A stretch of 64,000 bases of DNA. Origin: Candidatus Petromonas tenebris. Its GTDB lineage: Bacteria; Bacillota; Clostridia; Peptostreptococcales; Caminicellaceae. A program made the translations under genes and the position numbers. The notes below the pieces were generated by a model. That model did not search any database. It saw nothing but the letters and a program-made list of their open reading frames with translations, and was not told the DNA's origin. The stretch covers positions 27,012-91,011 of the forward strand of contig JACCKY010000006.1 of the NCBI GenBank assembly GCA_014236755.1. The letters are read 5' to 3'. The first letter of the stretch is position 1. Every line of letters starts with the position of its first letter. This document shows, in pieces, positions 1 through 10,390 of this stretch.

Positions 1-71
1 TAGATTTCATTAGAAAACTAATTCTCTTTCAATATCTTGTCACTTAATAATCACCTCCTAACTTAGATTCA

Positions 72-139
72 CTTCTTCTATGGAGCCTGAAGAGGATTAT
101 TGAAGGATATCTATAAGGAACTGGCACAACAAGTTAATT
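72..139. repeat. Dispersed repeat family 2, left copy
   Basis: This stretch of about 68 bases matches 57204-57272 at roughly four positions in five, including the shared core TTGAAGGATAT and the shared end CAAGTTAAT. It lies beyond the uvrA terminator. No reading frame is kept between the two copies. The rest of 1-260 shows nothing else I can support. Confidence 0.6.
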
Positions 140-261
140 TAATTCTTGCTTTTTTAACATTTTATCGCTTTCGTTTTTTATTCTACCATTTTTTTTCTTA
201 ATAATACAATAACCGTTATGACTTTTTCATATCAAGGTTAATGTTACAACTCTTAAATCTC

Positions 262-298
262 CAAAAAAAGAAATCCTTTTTCAGGATTTCTTTTTTCA
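262..298 (-). terminator. Intrinsic terminator of uvrBA
   Basis: An inverted repeat (AGAAATCCT / AGGATTTCT) with a short T-rich loop is followed on the minus strand by a T-run. It lies just beyond the uvrA stop codon. Confidence 0.85.
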
Positions 299-306
299 AT
301 ATATTT

Positions 307-3129
307 TTAGTTTTTCAATACCTTCTTTAAAAACTGTCCTGTATAAGAACCTTCAATCTTTGCTACTTCCTCCGGTGTTCCTTGAGCTACTATGGTTCCT
401 CCCTTGTCCCCTCCTTCGGGACCTAGGTCTATGATATGATCCGCTGATTTGATTACGTCCAGATTGTGTTCTATTACTATTACCGTGTTTCCACCCTTTA
501 CAAGGCGCTGTAATACTCCTATCAACCTATGAACATCGGCCATATGGAGTCCTGTTGTGGGTTCGTCAAGTATATATAGTGTTTTACCTGTGCTTCTCTT
601 ACTAAGCTCAGTAGCAAGCTTTATTCTCTGAGCCTCTCCTCCTGATAACTGGGTAGAAGGTTGTCCCAGTCTTATATATCCAAGCCCTACATCGTGTAAA
701 GTTTTAAGCTTTCTCTTTATCTTTGGAATGTTTTCAAAAAATTCCAGTGCTTCTTCCACCGTCATGTTGAGTACATCGGATATAGTCTTACCCTTATATT
801 TAACCTCAAGGGTTTCTCTATTATATCTTTTGCCTTTACATACATCACACTGAACATAGACGTCGGGAAGGAAATGCATTTCTATCTTAATGATGCCGTC
901 ACCTTTACAGGCTTCACATCTACCGCCCTTTACGTTAAAGCTAAATCTTCCCTTTTTATAGCCTCTCATTTTAGCTTCAGGCACCTGTGCAAAGAGTTCT
1001 CTTATATAGTCAAATACACCGGTATAGGTAGCGGGATTAGATCTTGGAGTCCTTCCTATTGGGGACTGATCAATGTCTATCACCTTATCCACATGCTTAA
1101 TTCCCTTTACCTCTTTATGTCCTCCGGGCTTTTTCTTTGATCTTTGAAGCTCCATTGCAACCCTTTTATATAATATTTCATTTACCAGAGTACTCTTACC
1201 AGAACCCGAAACTCCCGTTACACATGTAAGTACTCCCAGTGGAAATTTTACGTCAATTTCCTTCAGGTTATTTTCCTTTGCACCTATTACTTCTATTGCC
1301 TTACCATTAGGTTTTATTCTTTTTTTCGGCACTTCTATCGTCTTTTTCCCGCTTAAATATTGACCTGTTATAGAATTTTCATTTTTCTTAATCTCTTCCA
1401 CAGATCCTTCTGCTATAACATATCCTCCATGTTCTCCGGCCCCCGGTCCGATGTCTATAATGTGATCAGCAGCGTATATCGTATCTTCATCGTGTTCTAC
1501 TACTATTAACGTATTCCCTATATCCGTCAGTTCTCTAAGGGTCTTGAGCAGTTTTTCATTATCTCTCTGATGCAGACCTATACTGGGCTCATCTAGTATA
1601 TACAGCACTCCCACAAGACCTGATCCTATCTGGGTTGCCAGTCTGATTCTCTGAGATTCTCCACCTGACAACGTTCCTGCTGAACGAGATAGAGTCAAGT
1701 AATCAAGGCCTACATTAACTAAAAATCTAAGTCTTCCCCTAATTTCTTTAAGTATTTGGTCAGCAATGGTTTCACGTTTTTTATCAAGCTGTAGGTTTTC
1801 GAAGAATTCAAGGGCATCCCTTACGGATAAATCTGTAACCTCAGCAATATTTTTCCCTCCAACAGTAACAGCCAATGATTCATCACTAAGTCTTGCACCT
1901 TTACATGTTTGACAGGCATTTAGACTCATATATTCTTCAATCTTATCTCTGATATAATCGGAATTTGTCTCCCTGTATCTTCTTTCAAGATTTCTTATTA
2001 TACCTTCAAAAGGAGATCTGTATTTCCTGTATCCGTGCCTGCTCTGATAGTGAAACTCAATAGTTCTATTTCCTGTGCCGTGTAAAAGCTCTTTTATAAA
2101 CTTTTTAGGAAGCTTTTTTACAGGTGTATCCAGATCAACATTATGATCTTTAGCAAGGGCCTCTACCATCTGTTGATAGTAAGTACCTTCACCGCTATTT
2201 GCTATAGGTGCTATAGCTCCTTCATTAATGGTAAGTGAATCATTTGGTATAACCAGCTCTGGGTCAACCTTTAGTAGGTATCCTATACCTTTACAGTCGG
2301 GACATGCACCATAGGGACTGTTAAATGAAAACATCCTAGGCTCCAGCTCTTCTATACCTATCCCGTGCTCTGGACAGGAAAACTTTGTATTAAAGAGCAA
2401 ATCTTCTCCATCTAAAACATTTATTATTACCAGTCCATCGGCCAGCTTTAGCGCAGTTTCTATGGAGTCGGTAAGTCTTTTTTGAATACCTTCCTTTATA
2501 ATTAGTCTGTCTATGACTACCTCTATTGTGTGCTTCTTATTCTTCTCCAGGTCAATTTCTTCAAAAATTTCCCTAAGCTCTCCATTTACTCTTACTCTTA
2601 CGAATCCATCCTTCTTTATTTTTTCAAGCTCTCTTTTATGCTCACCCTTTTTACCTCTTACTACAGGAGCCAAAATCTGTATCTTTGTTCTCTCTTCTAA
2701 TTTCAACACATTGTCCACTATTTGGTCCACAGTCTGCTGGGAAATCTCCTCACCACATACGGGGCAGTGGGGAATGCCTACCCTAGCATATAAAAGTCTC
2801 ATGTAATCGTATATCTCTGTGACGGTTCCTACAGTGGAACGAGGATTTTTACTGGTGGTTTTTTGATCTATGGATATGGCTGGAGATAATCCTTCTATAT
2901 ATTCTACATTGGGTTTTTCCATCTGCCCTAAGAACTGTCTTGCATAAGCTGAAAGACTCTCAACATATCTTCTCTGTCCTTCTGCATAGATAGTATCAAA
3001 GGCCAAAGAAGACTTCCCTGAGCCGCTTAGACCAGTTACTACAACCAGTTTATCCCTTGGTATTTTAACATCTATATTTTTCAGATTATGTTCCTTTGCT
3101 CCTCTGACAAATATATGGTTCTTTGACAT
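307..3129 (-). CDS. uvrA: Excinuclease ABC subunit A
   Basis: DNA-damage recognition ATPase of nucleotide excision repair. It acts in the cytoplasm and loads UvrB at lesions. At 940 residues it has the usual family length. It carries two ABC modules. The first Walker A (GLSGSGKSS) is at residues 33-41, with signature LSGGESQRI and Walker [13 protein letters not shown]. The second has [18 protein letters not shown] and [12 protein letters not shown]. Cysteine pairs of the zinc modules are present ([28 protein letters not shown]). The start ATG follows an AGAGGTG ribosome site. It lies 38 bases after uvrB and shares its promoter and LexA-type box, so damage-inducible expression is expected. Confidence 0.98.
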   Translation of the reverse strand: MSKNHIFVRGAKEHNLKNIDVKIPRDKLVVVTGLSGSGKSSLAFDTIYAEGQRRYVESLSAYARQFLGQMEKPNVEYIEGLSPAISIDQKTTSKNPRSTVGTVTEIYDYMRLLYARVGIPHCPVCGEEISQQTVDQIVDNVLKLEERTKIQILAPVVRGKKGEHKRELEKIKKDGFVRVRVNGELREIFEEIDLEKNKKHTIEVVIDRLIIKEGIQKRLTDSIETALKLADGLVIINVLDGEDLLFNTKFSCPEHGIGIEELEPRMFSFNSPYGACPDCKGIGYLLKVDPELVIPNDSLTINEGAIAPIANSGEGTYYQQMVEALAKDHNVDLDTPVKKLPKKFIKELLHGTGNRTIEFHYQSRHGYRKYRSPFEGIIRNLERRYRETNSDYIRDKIEEYMSLNACQTCKGARLSDESLAVTVGGKNIAEVTDLSVRDALEFFENLQLDKKRETIADQILKEIRGRLRFLVNVGLDYLTLSRSAGTLSGGESQRIRLATQIGSGLVGVLYILDEPSIGLHQRDNEKLLKTLRELTDIGNTLIVVEHDEDTIYAADHIIDIGPGAGEHGGYVIAEGSVEEIKKNENSITGQYLSGKKTIEVPKKRIKPNGKAIEVIGAKENNLKEIDVKFPLGVLTCVTGVSGSGKSTLVNEILYKRVAMELQRSKKKPGGHKEVKGIKHVDKVIDIDQSPIGRTPRSNPATYTGVFDYIRELFAQVPEAKMRGYKKGRFSFNVKGGRCEACKGDGIIKIEMHFLPDVYVQCDVCKGKRYNRETLEVKYKGKTISDVLNMTVEEALEFFENIPKIKRKLKTLHDVGLGYIRLGQPSTQLSGGEAQRIKLATELSKRSTGKTLYILDEPTTGLHMADVHRLIGVLQRLVKGGNTVIVIEHNLDVIKSADHIIDLGPEGGDKGGTIVAQGTPEEVAKIEGSYTGQFLKKVLKN

Positions 3130-3167
3130 TTTTTCACCTCTTCTAATAACTTATAGCTAACAATTGA

Positions 3168-5147
3168 TTATTTTTCAAGTTTCTCCTTAAGTTCTGCAAT
3201 CTTGTCTCTAAGCTCTGCTGCCCTTTCAAATTGAAGATCTGCAGCAGCCTCCCTCATTTCACATTCCAGTTTATTAATATGCTCCAATAATTCTTCCCTG
3301 CTCATATCCATGTCGGTATCTACACCGTATTTAACTTCATCCTCAGCCACCTTGGTAGCTTCGATTACATCTCTGATACCTTTCTTAATTCCTTTAGGGG
3401 TAATACCATGTTCTTTATTGTAAGTCTCCTGTATATCCCTTCTTCTATTGGTTTCATCTATGGCATACTGCATTGATTTGGTTATTCTGTCAGCATACAT
3501 AATAACCTTACCCTCTACATTCCTTGCAGCCCTTCCTATGGTCTGTACCAGTGAGGTTTCTGAACGCAAAAATCCTTCTTTATCCGCATCCAGAATAGCC
3601 ACCAGAGAAACCTCCGGCAGATCCAGACCTTCCCTGAGAAGGTTTATACCCACAAGAACGTCAAATCTACCAAGTCTTAGATCTCTTATTATTTCCATGC
3701 GTTCTATTGTATCTATATCTGAGTGCATGTATTTTACTCTTATGCCTACCTCTTTAAGATAGTCTGTTAAATCTTCGGCCATCTTTTTAGTCAGGGTAGT
3801 TACTAAAACTCTTTGCTTTTTCTCAACTCTTTTATTAATCTCTCCAACCAAATCATCTATCTGTCCCTCTACAGGTCTTACCTCAATCTCAGGGTCAAGA
3901 AGTCCCGTAGGTCTTATTATCTGCTCTACGATTTTCTTGCTATGCTTTCTTTCATAGGGACCTGGGGTAGCGCTAACGTGAATTACCTGATTTATCATTC
4001 CTTCAAATTCTTTAAAATTTAAAGGTCTGTTGTCATAGGCTGAAGGCAGCCTAAATCCATATTCAACAAGATTTTCCTTCCTGGAACGGTCTCCACCGTA
4101 CATAGCCCTTATCTGGGGTATGGTAACATGGGATTCATCTATTACCATTAGAAAATCATCTGGAAAATAGTCTATCAATGTAAATGGCCTGCTTCCTGGT
4201 TTTCTTCTAGATATATGCCTTGAATAGTTTTCTATTCCTTGACAAAATCCTACTTCCCTAAGCATCTCTATGTCGTATTTTGTACGCTGATAAATTCTTT
4301 GGGCTTCCACCAGTTTTCCCTGGTCCTTGAATTCCTTGACCCTTTCTTCCAGTTCCTTCTCAATATCTTTAATGGCCATTTCCAGTTTTTCCTTCTCTGT
4401 TACATAGTGGGAAGCCGGGAATATAGCTACGTGATTTCTTAGTCCTACTATCTGTCCCGTCAATGCATTTACTTCTGTAATCCTGTCTATCTCATCTCCG
4501 AACAGTTCTACTCTTATGGCATTTTCCGATGAGGAAGCAGGAAATATCTCTATTATATCTCCTCTTACCCTAAAAGTTCCTCTAGTAAAGTTTATATCAT
4601 TTCTCATATACTGTATATCAACAAGTTTTTCCAGTATCTCATCTCTACTCTTGATCATTCCTGGCCTTAGAGATACAACCAAGTTTCTGTAATCTATGGG
4701 GTCACCAAGTCCATATATACAGGATACGCTGGCAACTATAATCACATCCCTTCTTTCAAACAGGGCTGCTGTTGCAGAGTGCCTTAGCTTGTCTATTTCA
4801 TCGTTTATGGAAGCATCCTTTTCTATATACATATCTGTCTGAACTACATAAGCTTCCGGCTGATAGTAATCGTAATAGCTTACAAAAAATTCTACAGCAT
4901 TGTTGGGAAAAAACTCCTTAAACTCACTACACAGCTGAGCTGCCAGTGTTTTATTGTGAGCTATTACAAGAGTTGGCTTTTGAACCTTTTCTATTATATT
5001 TGCTACTGTAAAGGTCTTACCTGAACCGGTAACTCCAAGGAGAGTCTGATGATCTATGCCATCCTGTATTCCTCTACTTAATTCTTCAATAGCCTTAGGC
5101 TGATCACCGGTAGGTTTAAAATCTGAAGCTATTTTAAATTCACCCAT
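3168..5147 (-). CDS. uvrB: Excinuclease ABC subunit B
   Basis: Helicase-like subunit of UvrABC that verifies damage and recruits UvrC. Its 659 residues match the family. Walker A GVTGSGKT is at residues 38-45. The beta-hairpin motif [11 protein letters not shown] and the DESH box ([10 protein letters not shown]) are present. The C-terminal UVR domain that contacts UvrC carries [16 protein letters not shown]. The start ATG has GAGGTG upstream. It is the first gene of the uvrB-uvrA operon, the common Firmicute order. Confidence 0.98.
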   Translation of the reverse strand: MGEFKIASDFKPTGDQPKAIEELSRGIQDGIDHQTLLGVTGSGKTFTVANIIEKVQKPTLVIAHNKTLAAQLCSEFKEFFPNNAVEFFVSYYDYYQPEAYVVQTDMYIEKDASINDEIDKLRHSATAALFERRDVIIVASVSCIYGLGDPIDYRNLVVSLRPGMIKSRDEILEKLVDIQYMRNDINFTRGTFRVRGDIIEIFPASSSENAIRVELFGDEIDRITEVNALTGQIVGLRNHVAIFPASHYVTEKEKLEMAIKDIEKELEERVKEFKDQGKLVEAQRIYQRTKYDIEMLREVGFCQGIENYSRHISRRKPGSRPFTLIDYFPDDFLMVIDESHVTIPQIRAMYGGDRSRKENLVEYGFRLPSAYDNRPLNFKEFEGMINQVIHVSATPGPYERKHSKKIVEQIIRPTGLLDPEIEVRPVEGQIDDLVGEINKRVEKKQRVLVTTLTKKMAEDLTDYLKEVGIRVKYMHSDIDTIERMEIIRDLRLGRFDVLVGINLLREGLDLPEVSLVAILDADKEGFLRSETSLVQTIGRAARNVEGKVIMYADRITKSMQYAIDETNRRRDIQETYNKEHGITPKGIKKGIRDVIEATKVAEDEVKYGVDTDMDMSREELLEHINKLECEMREAAADLQFERAAELRDKIAELKEKLEK

Positions 5148-5203
5148 CTATATACACCTCAATTAATTAAGTTTTAAATATCATAATAACATTTAATATT
5201 CAT

Positions 5204-5217
5204 CAAACATTAGTTCG
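5204..5217 (-). promoter_or_regulatory. LexA/SOS box of uvrBA
   Basis: The minus strand reads CGAACTAATGTTTG, matching the Gram-positive LexA pattern CGAAC-N4-GTTYG in both half sites. It lies just downstream of the predicted transcription start of uvrB. Confidence 0.85.
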
Positions 5218-5230
5218 TATTATCGACTAA

Positions 5231-5259
5231 ATTATATAACTCTTTTACTATTAAGTCAA
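5231..5259 (-). promoter_or_regulatory. Sigma-A promoter of uvrBA
   Basis: On the minus strand, TTGACT (5259-5254) and TATAAT (5236-5231) are separated by 17 bases, a near-consensus vegetative promoter facing uvrB. Confidence 0.85.
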
Positions 5260-5336
5260 TTAAATTGGAGTAATTCAATCACATTTATTTATTTAGTGAA
5301 TAAATTAATATTATAATCTTTTCGGTAGGTGAAGGT

Positions 5337-6677
5337 ATGGTGATGAATAAAAATAGTTTATCAAGTTATAGAGACTACGTACTTGGTATTGAAAGTAAAG
5401 TTCCTCTAGTAGATGGAAAACTTACAACTGCCATAAATTTTGATAATGCTGCAACTACTCCACCTTTTAAAACAGTTATGGATGCAGTTAATGTATTTTC
5501 TCCCTGGTATTCCTCTATCCACCGGGGCACAGGATATAAGTCAAAGTACTCTTCAAGACTTTATGAAGAAGCTAGGGAAATTGTAACTGAATTTGTTAAT
5601 GCAGATTTCAATAAAGATACAGTAATTTTTGTTAAAAACTCTACAGAAGCCCTTAACAAGCTTTCCTATAGACTTGATAAAAATAATAATAGGAATATGG
5701 TTTTATCCAGTTATATGGAGCATCATTCCAATGATTTGCCCTGGCGAGATAAATTTCGTGTAGATTACATTGATATCGATAAATATGGGCGTCTATCTCT
5801 GGAGGACCTGAAGTCCAAGCTTGAAAAATATAAGGATTCAGTCAGGCTGGTAACAATAGTAGGAACTTCCAATGTAACCGGATATAAAAATTCCATACAC
5901 GAAATTGCAAAGCTTTCACATATGTATGGTGCAGAGATCATGGTAGACGGAGCCCAATTAGTTCCCCATTGTCCCGTAGATATGAAGCCTAAAGATTCAC
6001 AAAAGCATATCGACTACTTAGTTTTTTCAGCCCATAAAATGTATGCTCCCTTTGGTATCGGCGTATTGATAGGCCCTAAATCAGTCTTTGATAAAGGTAA
6101 TCCGGATTATTCTGGCGGAGGAACTATTGACATAGTGACTCATAACTATATAAAATGGGCTGAACCTCCTCATAAGGAAGAAGCGGGATCGCCAAACATT
6201 ATAGGCGTTATAGCTTTAACAGCTGCAATAGAAACTTTGACTATGTTTGGAATGGAAAATATTTTTATTCATGAAAAAGGTTTAACTGATTATACAATCA
6301 ACAGGCTAAAACAAATTCCGGACATTATAATATATGGCGATACGGAAAACTATCATGACCGGCTGGGGATAATTACTTTTAATATTAAGGGTATCCACCA
6401 TGAGATACTAGCCAATATTCTCTCCTATGAGGCCGGCATAGCAGTACGAAATGGATGTTTTTGTGCTCATCCCTATATCCATAGACTTTTAAATGTAAAA
6501 CAGGATGAAATAGAAAAACGCATTAAAAATCCGGAGCTACCGCACCCCGGAATGGTTAGAATAAGTTTTGGACTATACAATACCTATAAAGAAATAGATA
6601 TCTTTATAGAATGTCTCAAAACAATAATTAAAAACAAAAAATATTATATACGAAAATATGACTTTTTTTCTAAATAA
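5337..6677 (+). CDS. Class V aminotransferase, cysteine-desulfurase-like
   Basis: PLP-dependent enzyme of the class V / NifS-SufS fold, 446 residues. The PLP lysine is in FSAHKMYAPFG (Lys234). The cofactor-binding histidine and aspartate regions are visible (SYMEHHSN; MVDGAQLVPH). A cysteine pair lies in RNGCFCAHPY (Cys374, Cys376), near where cysteine desulfurases carry their persulfide cysteine. Substrate is not certain: cysteine desulfurase or a related lyase are both possible. An ATG with AGGTGAAGG upstream starts it; a second in-frame ATG two codons later is an alternative. The next gene is a DsrE-family sulfur-carrier-like protein, which supports a role in sulfur transfer. Confidence 0.8.
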   Translation: MVMNKNSLSSYRDYVLGIESKVPLVDGKLTTAINFDNAATTPPFKTVMDAVNVFSPWYSSIHRGTGYKSKYSSRLYEEAREIVTEFVNADFNKDTVIFVKNSTEALNKLSYRLDKNNNRNMVLSSYMEHHSNDLPWRDKFRVDYIDIDKYGRLSLEDLKSKLEKYKDSVRLVTIVGTSNVTGYKNSIHEIAKLSHMYGAEIMVDGAQLVPHCPVDMKPKDSQKHIDYLVFSAHKMYAPFGIGVLIGPKSVFDKGNPDYSGGGTIDIVTHNYIKWAEPPHKEEAGSPNIIGVIALTAAIETLTMFGMENIFIHEKGLTDYTINRLKQIPDIIIYGDTENYHDRLGIITFNIKGIHHEILANILSYEAGIAVRNGCFCAHPYIHRLLNVKQDEIEKRIKNPELPHPGMVRISFGLYNTYKEIDIFIECLKTIIKNKKYYIRKYDFFSK

Positions 6678-6689
6678 TATATTTTGCAG

Positions 6690-6711
6690 TCTTCCTTCAT
6701 GGAAGATTTTT
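6690..6711 (+). terminator. Hairpin with T-run after the aminotransferase
   Basis: TCTTCC and GGAAGA pair around a five-base loop and are followed by Ts. The DsrE-family gene beyond it may therefore be partly uncoupled from the aminotransferase. Confidence 0.65.
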
Positions 6712-6788
6712 ACTTTTATTCCTATTATAAAACTTTAACTTTTAGGGAAAAATAAGGTCTAGTGAGACTTAAGGAGGCTTGGAATAGT

Positions 6789-7265
6789 TTGAAGAAAAAG
6801 TTGAATTTAATAATGTTTAGTGGAGATTATGATAAGGCTCTAGCAGCATTGATTCTAGCAAATTCAGGTAAGGAACTGGATATGGATGTCAGTATGTTTT
6901 TTGCATTTTGGGGATTATTTTTACTCAGAAGCCCTGAGCATATAACTTCAGAAAGTAAAACATCCTATGAAAAAATATTTGGAGCTATGACTCCAAAAGG
7001 TCCAGAAGATCTTCCCCTGTCAAAAATGAATTTTAGTGGTTTAGGTAAAAGAATGCTTCTGGATATGATGGAAGACGACCATGCCCCTCCACTCGAAGCC
7101 TTTTTAAAGGGGGCAAGAAAAAAAGGAGTGAAGTTTTACGGATGCAAACTATCTATGGAGGTCATGGGATTTAAGGAAGAAGAATTAATTCCTGAGCTAG
7201 AAGTTGTAGATGCAAAGGAATATTTAAAGAACGCTATAGAGTCTGATATTCAACTGTTTATCTAA
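6789..7265 (+). CDS. DsrE/DsrF-like family protein
   Basis: A 158-residue protein of the DsrE/DsrF/TusD-like fold (COG2210-type). It opens with KKKLNLIMFSGDYDKALAAL and has the usual TM-like hydrophobic stretch MFFAFWGLFLL. The conserved cysteine lies in YGCKLSMEVMGF (Cys119), the position used for persulfide carriage in related proteins. I chose the TTG at 6789 because AAGGAGG (6771-6777) lies 11 bases before it. A longer GTG-start frame from 6762 would bury that ribosome site inside the coding sequence. Function in sulfur trafficking is inferred from family and from the neighbouring cysteine-desulfurase-like gene. Confidence 0.8.
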   Translation: MKKKLNLIMFSGDYDKALAALILANSGKELDMDVSMFFAFWGLFLLRSPEHITSESKTSYEKIFGAMTPKGPEDLPLSKMNFSGLGKRMLLDMMEDDHAPPLEAFLKGARKKGVKFYGCKLSMEVMGFKEEELIPELEVVDAKEYLKNAIESDIQLFI

Positions 7266-7266
7266 C

Positions 7267-7491
7267 GAACAAAGGCGTCTGGCGACACTTTGTTAGTTCG
7301 TAGTTAGTAGTTCGTAGTTGGTAGCCCTGATTAGCTCTTAGTTCTTAGCTCTTGGCTCTTGGCAAATCCTAGTCGTTCTTTAGGGTCTTTCTTGCGGCCT
7401 GTCACCTGGTAAAAGTTTGTAATTTCTTGCATCCCTTGAATTTACTTTGTTTTATACCTGCAATTTTTTTTAAAAAATGTTTGAGTTCCTT
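7267..7491 (+). repeat. Heptamer-based dispersed repeat, copy A
   Basis: It starts with the imperfect hairpin GAACAAAGGCGTC / ACTTTGTT directly after the DsrE stop codon. Seven-base-period blocks (GTTCGTA, GTTAGTA; TTAGCTC, TTGGCTC) follow, and it ends in the tail ATTTACTTTGTTTTATACC...TTTGAGTTCC. Relative to the 58758 copy it lacks an internal block of about 57 bases. The remaining bases to 7642 hold no gene I can support. Confidence 0.9.
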
Positions 7492-7642
7492 TGCCATAAA
7501 GTGTAGAAGTTTTTTATCCGATTACCAACTTCTCTAATACTCTCACTTCTAGAATCGTGAGTATTATAATCAAGTGAGATAAATTTAAGTTTTGATCTTT
7601 AGATTTTGAAAAAGACACTGCTGATTTAATAATACAGTGTCT

Positions 7643-8749
7643 TTATGAATTAATATTCTGAACCTCAAGCTTTTTAGTTACATATCTTTCAAACAGTATT
7701 TTGATTATAGCCATTATTGGAACTCCCAAAAACATTCCTATTACTCCAAAAACCCCTCCACCTATAACAATGGCCAATATTATCCAAAAAGGAGATAATC
7801 CAACACTATCACCTAAAATCTTAGGTCCTAATATAAGTCCATCAAACTGCTGTAGAAGTAGTATAAATACTAGGGCCCATAGAGCCTTTATGGGACTGTA
7901 AAACAACGTAATAGTCACAACGGGAATTCCTCCTATAAATGGTCCAAAATAGGGGATCATATTGGTAATCCCTACTATCAAACTTAAAAGCATAGTATAG
8001 GGAGCCTTGATAATTAAAAGTCCTACAAAGCAAATTGCTCCTATTATACAAGAATCAATAAACTTACCTATTATAAATTTAGAAATTATATTATCAAGTT
8101 CTATGCCAAAGTCAATTACAACATTGGCCTTCTTTTTATTTAATATTGCATATAGAGCTCTTTTGATACCATCAATAAATTTTTCTTTATCCTTTAACAT
8201 GTATACAGATATGATAAGGGCGAGGAATATTTTCAGTATTAAAGAAGTGAGATTTATTACTTGACTTATTACAGTGCTCAGTGCAGTGTTTAAGTATGCA
8301 CTGACCTGTTCAATTATTGTATTCAGATAATCTTCAACATAGGGAGTTACGCCATATTTATCAAATAATTTCAGGTTATTTATTTGAAATCTTAAGGTTC
8401 TTTCAAGGGCAGTAAAATAGTCTGGGAGATCCCTTAAAAGCTCACCGATACTCTTAATTATTCTGGGCGATATGATGGTAATACCGAATGTAATAATTCC
8501 TATAGCTAGCAGATAGATGAGCAATATACTCCATCCTCTTTTGAATCTAAACTCCCTTTCGAGATAAGTCATTAGTGGATTTAAAAAATAAGCAATAGCA
8601 AAGGCCCAAAGAAATGGACTTATTATTGATAAAAGATTTATCTTTATAAACAGAAAACTATCTATTCTGTTTATAACTTTATATAGTACAAAAACTATAA
8701 CTAAAAGGGGAATTAAATTTAAATAGGGTATTTTATTACTGTTAAACAT
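7643..8749 (-). CDS. AI-2E/PerM family transporter (UPF0118)
   Basis: Integral membrane protein of 368 residues with about seven to eight hydrophobic segments. It carries the family's conserved C-terminal region, including ITNMIPYFGPFIGGIPV and the end GVFGVIGMFLGVPIMAI. The family exports varied small molecules or ions; the substrate cannot be read here. The ATG at 8749 is chosen because GGAGG (8760-8756) sits at proper distance. An extended frame to 8776 lacks a ribosome site. It is a lone gene between repeat copy A and the terminator of the next operon. Confidence 0.85.
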   Translation of the reverse strand: MFNSNKIPYLNLIPLLVIVFVLYKVINRIDSFLFIKINLLSIISPFLWAFAIAYFLNPLMTYLEREFRFKRGWSILLIYLLAIGIITFGITIISPRIIKSIGELLRDLPDYFTALERTLRFQINNLKLFDKYGVTPYVEDYLNTIIEQVSAYLNTALSTVISQVINLTSLILKIFLALIISVYMLKDKEKFIDGIKRALYAILNKKKANVVIDFGIELDNIISKFIIGKFIDSCIIGAICFVGLLIIKAPYTMLLSLIVGITNMIPYFGPFIGGIPVVTITLFYSPIKALWALVFILLLQQFDGLILGPKILGDSVGLSPFWIILAIVIGGGVFGVIGMFLGVPIMAIIKILFERYVTKKLEVQNINS

Positions 8750-8812
8750 ATGGTGCCTCCCAATCAACAAATTCAATTAAATTATACCACATATTCTCAT
8801 CTTTTTTATACT

Positions 8813-8873
8813 AAGAAAAAAAGATGGGGGCTTAATTTTATGTGAATTTTCACTTTTATTCGATTCCCATCTT
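8813..8873 (-). terminator. Terminator of the ftsEX/ctp/PDZ gene block
   Basis: Long inverted repeat (AAGATGGG ... CCCCATCTT) followed on the minus strand by a T-run. It lies about 215 bases beyond the PDZ gene stop codon. Confidence 0.7.
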
Positions 8874-9024
8874 AATATATATACATAATATATTTTAATA
8901 AATCATTTGAAGATTCTCGTTCATTTTTAAATATTTCCTCATCAATATCTATCCTTTACCCTTCTCGATTTTCAACAATTACACCTAGTGTTAAAGGATT
9001 GTTTTTACTTCGTAGCATATTCAT
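8872..9024 (-). pseudogene. Short broken ORF
   Basis: A 51-codon minus-strand frame starts ATG (MNMLRSKNNPLTLG...) and is interrupted by one in-frame TAA at codon 23. It continues as RIDIDEEIFKNERESSNDLL to a final TAA. The second half keeps a protein-like composition. This suggests a decayed small gene, but I do not recognise it and chance cannot be excluded. Confidence 0.3.
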
Positions 9025-9087
9025 CTCTTCTGTTTTTTTCTTTACTTACATTCTTGCTAAAATCCACTGAAGCTTTTCAGGTAAATT

Positions 9088-10332
9088 TTAAAAATCATTT
9101 TTATCCCTTTTTATAATCTTTCTGAAAAGATTTTTTATGATACTTACATTTTGGTTGAGATTTACTACTACATCAGATTTCCTTGGGATTATTATTGCTC
9201 CTAAAGCACCTACTCCATTTCTATAGTCGGTATATTCTAATATCATATTGTTACCCTTTTCATCCACTACATCTATCCATAAATAGGTAGGAAATTGTCT
9301 TAAAATATAAATTAAATCTTCTTTATCATTCATTAAATAATTATTAACCTTCCATATGGTATATCCCGGCTTTAGCCCAATCTTTTCAGCAATACTCCCC
9401 CGTTTTACATCTAAAACCGTAATCCCTTTAATTTGATTTTTATATATGGGTCTTTTATTCCTCTCTTCTTTCTGGCTATAGATGATAAGTCCTTCGTGGG
9501 CTAGAAGAGCAAACAGGGCTGCAATATATTTAAAGGTATGAATATATGAAGATATTGCTGATAATATCAGTAAAACTATACTATAGATAGCTAATCGCAT
9601 AGAAGATTTTCTACTTTTCTCCTTGGGAGAGCTTGTAATCGCGATATCCCCATATCCCAAGGCTGCTACCACTACGCTTAGCTGTAGCGTAACATTATCC
9701 AAGTCTAATTTATCTGCTATGAAAAGTGGCCACCAGTCAGGTAAACTTATATCAGTAGCTCCCTGTAATTTACCGGCAATGGCTAATAGCACTGCAAAGG
9801 GAATGGGCCAAAACCTTTGAAGGGTAAATCCTCCAACGGTTCCATATATATCATGTTCAACAAAAACCGGCGTAGGATGCTTATGTCCATCAATCCAAAT
9901 GAGAATACTCTCTACTAAATGTAATACTGCTACTATAGCAATGATACTTGAAACATTTACATCAGGAAATCCAAATACAAGACTCGTAAGAGCTATAATT
10001 CCTCCAGCATAGGAAAAACAAAGGTATCTTACATTGATAAGCATCAGTAAAATAGCTAAGGGTAAAATAAGTGTAAAATCTTTAATTTCTATAGTTACTC
10101 CTAATACGACCATCACAACAGTACCAAGTATACCTCCAAGCATGCCAACACCAAGGGAATAGAACACCCTCTCCTTTGCGGTAGCTTTTTCTTCTCCTAG
10201 GAGCTCTATTTCCATGCGGGTAATCTTTTTATACTGGGTATATATTAATAATATCACCGCCCAAAATAACGGATTGATTATTATAGTTAAAATGGATTGC
10301 AATGACATTGACAATATTTGAAACCATTCCAT
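9088..10332 (-). CDS. MinJ-like membrane protein with C-terminal PDZ domain
   Basis: A 414-residue protein with about eight transmembrane segments in its first 290 residues, then a cytoplasmic linker and a PDZ domain (ITVLDVKRGSIAEKIGLKPG, residues ~310-385). In Bacillus subtilis, MinJ has this architecture, sits beside ctpB and ftsEX, and bridges DivIVA to MinD. The gene order here (ftsE-ftsX-M23-ctp-PDZ) supports a division-site or topology role, but sequence identity to MinJ was not tested. The ATG at 10332 is chosen for its AGGTGA site. It follows the Ctp protease after a short hairpin. Confidence 0.75.
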   Translation of the reverse strand: MEWFQILSMSLQSILTIIINPLFWAVILLIYTQYKKITRMEIELLGEEKATAKERVFYSLGVGMLGGILGTVVMVVLGVTIEIKDFTLILPLAILLMLINVRYLCFSYAGGIIALTSLVFGFPDVNVSSIIAIVAVLHLVESILIWIDGHKHPTPVFVEHDIYGTVGGFTLQRFWPIPFAVLLAIAGKLQGATDISLPDWWPLFIADKLDLDNVTLQLSVVVAALGYGDIAITSSPKEKSRKSSMRLAIYSIVLLILSAISSYIHTFKYIAALFALLAHEGLIIYSQKEERNKRPIYKNQIKGITVLDVKRGSIAEKIGLKPGYTIWKVNNYLMNDKEDLIYILRQFPTYLWIDVVDEKGNNMILEYTDYRNGVGALGAIIIPRKSDVVVNLNQNVSIIKNLFRKIIKRDKNDF

Positions 10333-10364
10333 AATATATTCACCTGCCCTCAACTGTAAGATAA

Positions 10365-10385
10365 GCCCGGGATATTTTCCCGGGC
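10365..10385 (-). terminator. Intergenic GC-rich hairpin
   Basis: GCCCGGG and CCCGGGC pair between the Ctp protease and the PDZ membrane protein. No strong T-run follows on the minus strand, so it may stabilise the mRNA end or attenuate rather than terminate. Confidence 0.5.
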
Positions 10386-10390
10386 AATGT

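Noticed and set aside
45..62. AATCACCTCCTAAC resembles the 3' end of 16S rRNA
   Set aside because: Only the anti-Shine-Dalgarno core matches. No other 16S sequence flanks it; it is simply a ribosome-site sequence seen from the opposite strand.
874..1140. 88-codon plus-strand ORF inside uvrA
   Set aside because: It lies antisense to conserved UvrA coding sequence, has no ribosome site and no recognisable product. Other antisense frames within genes were excluded for the same reason.
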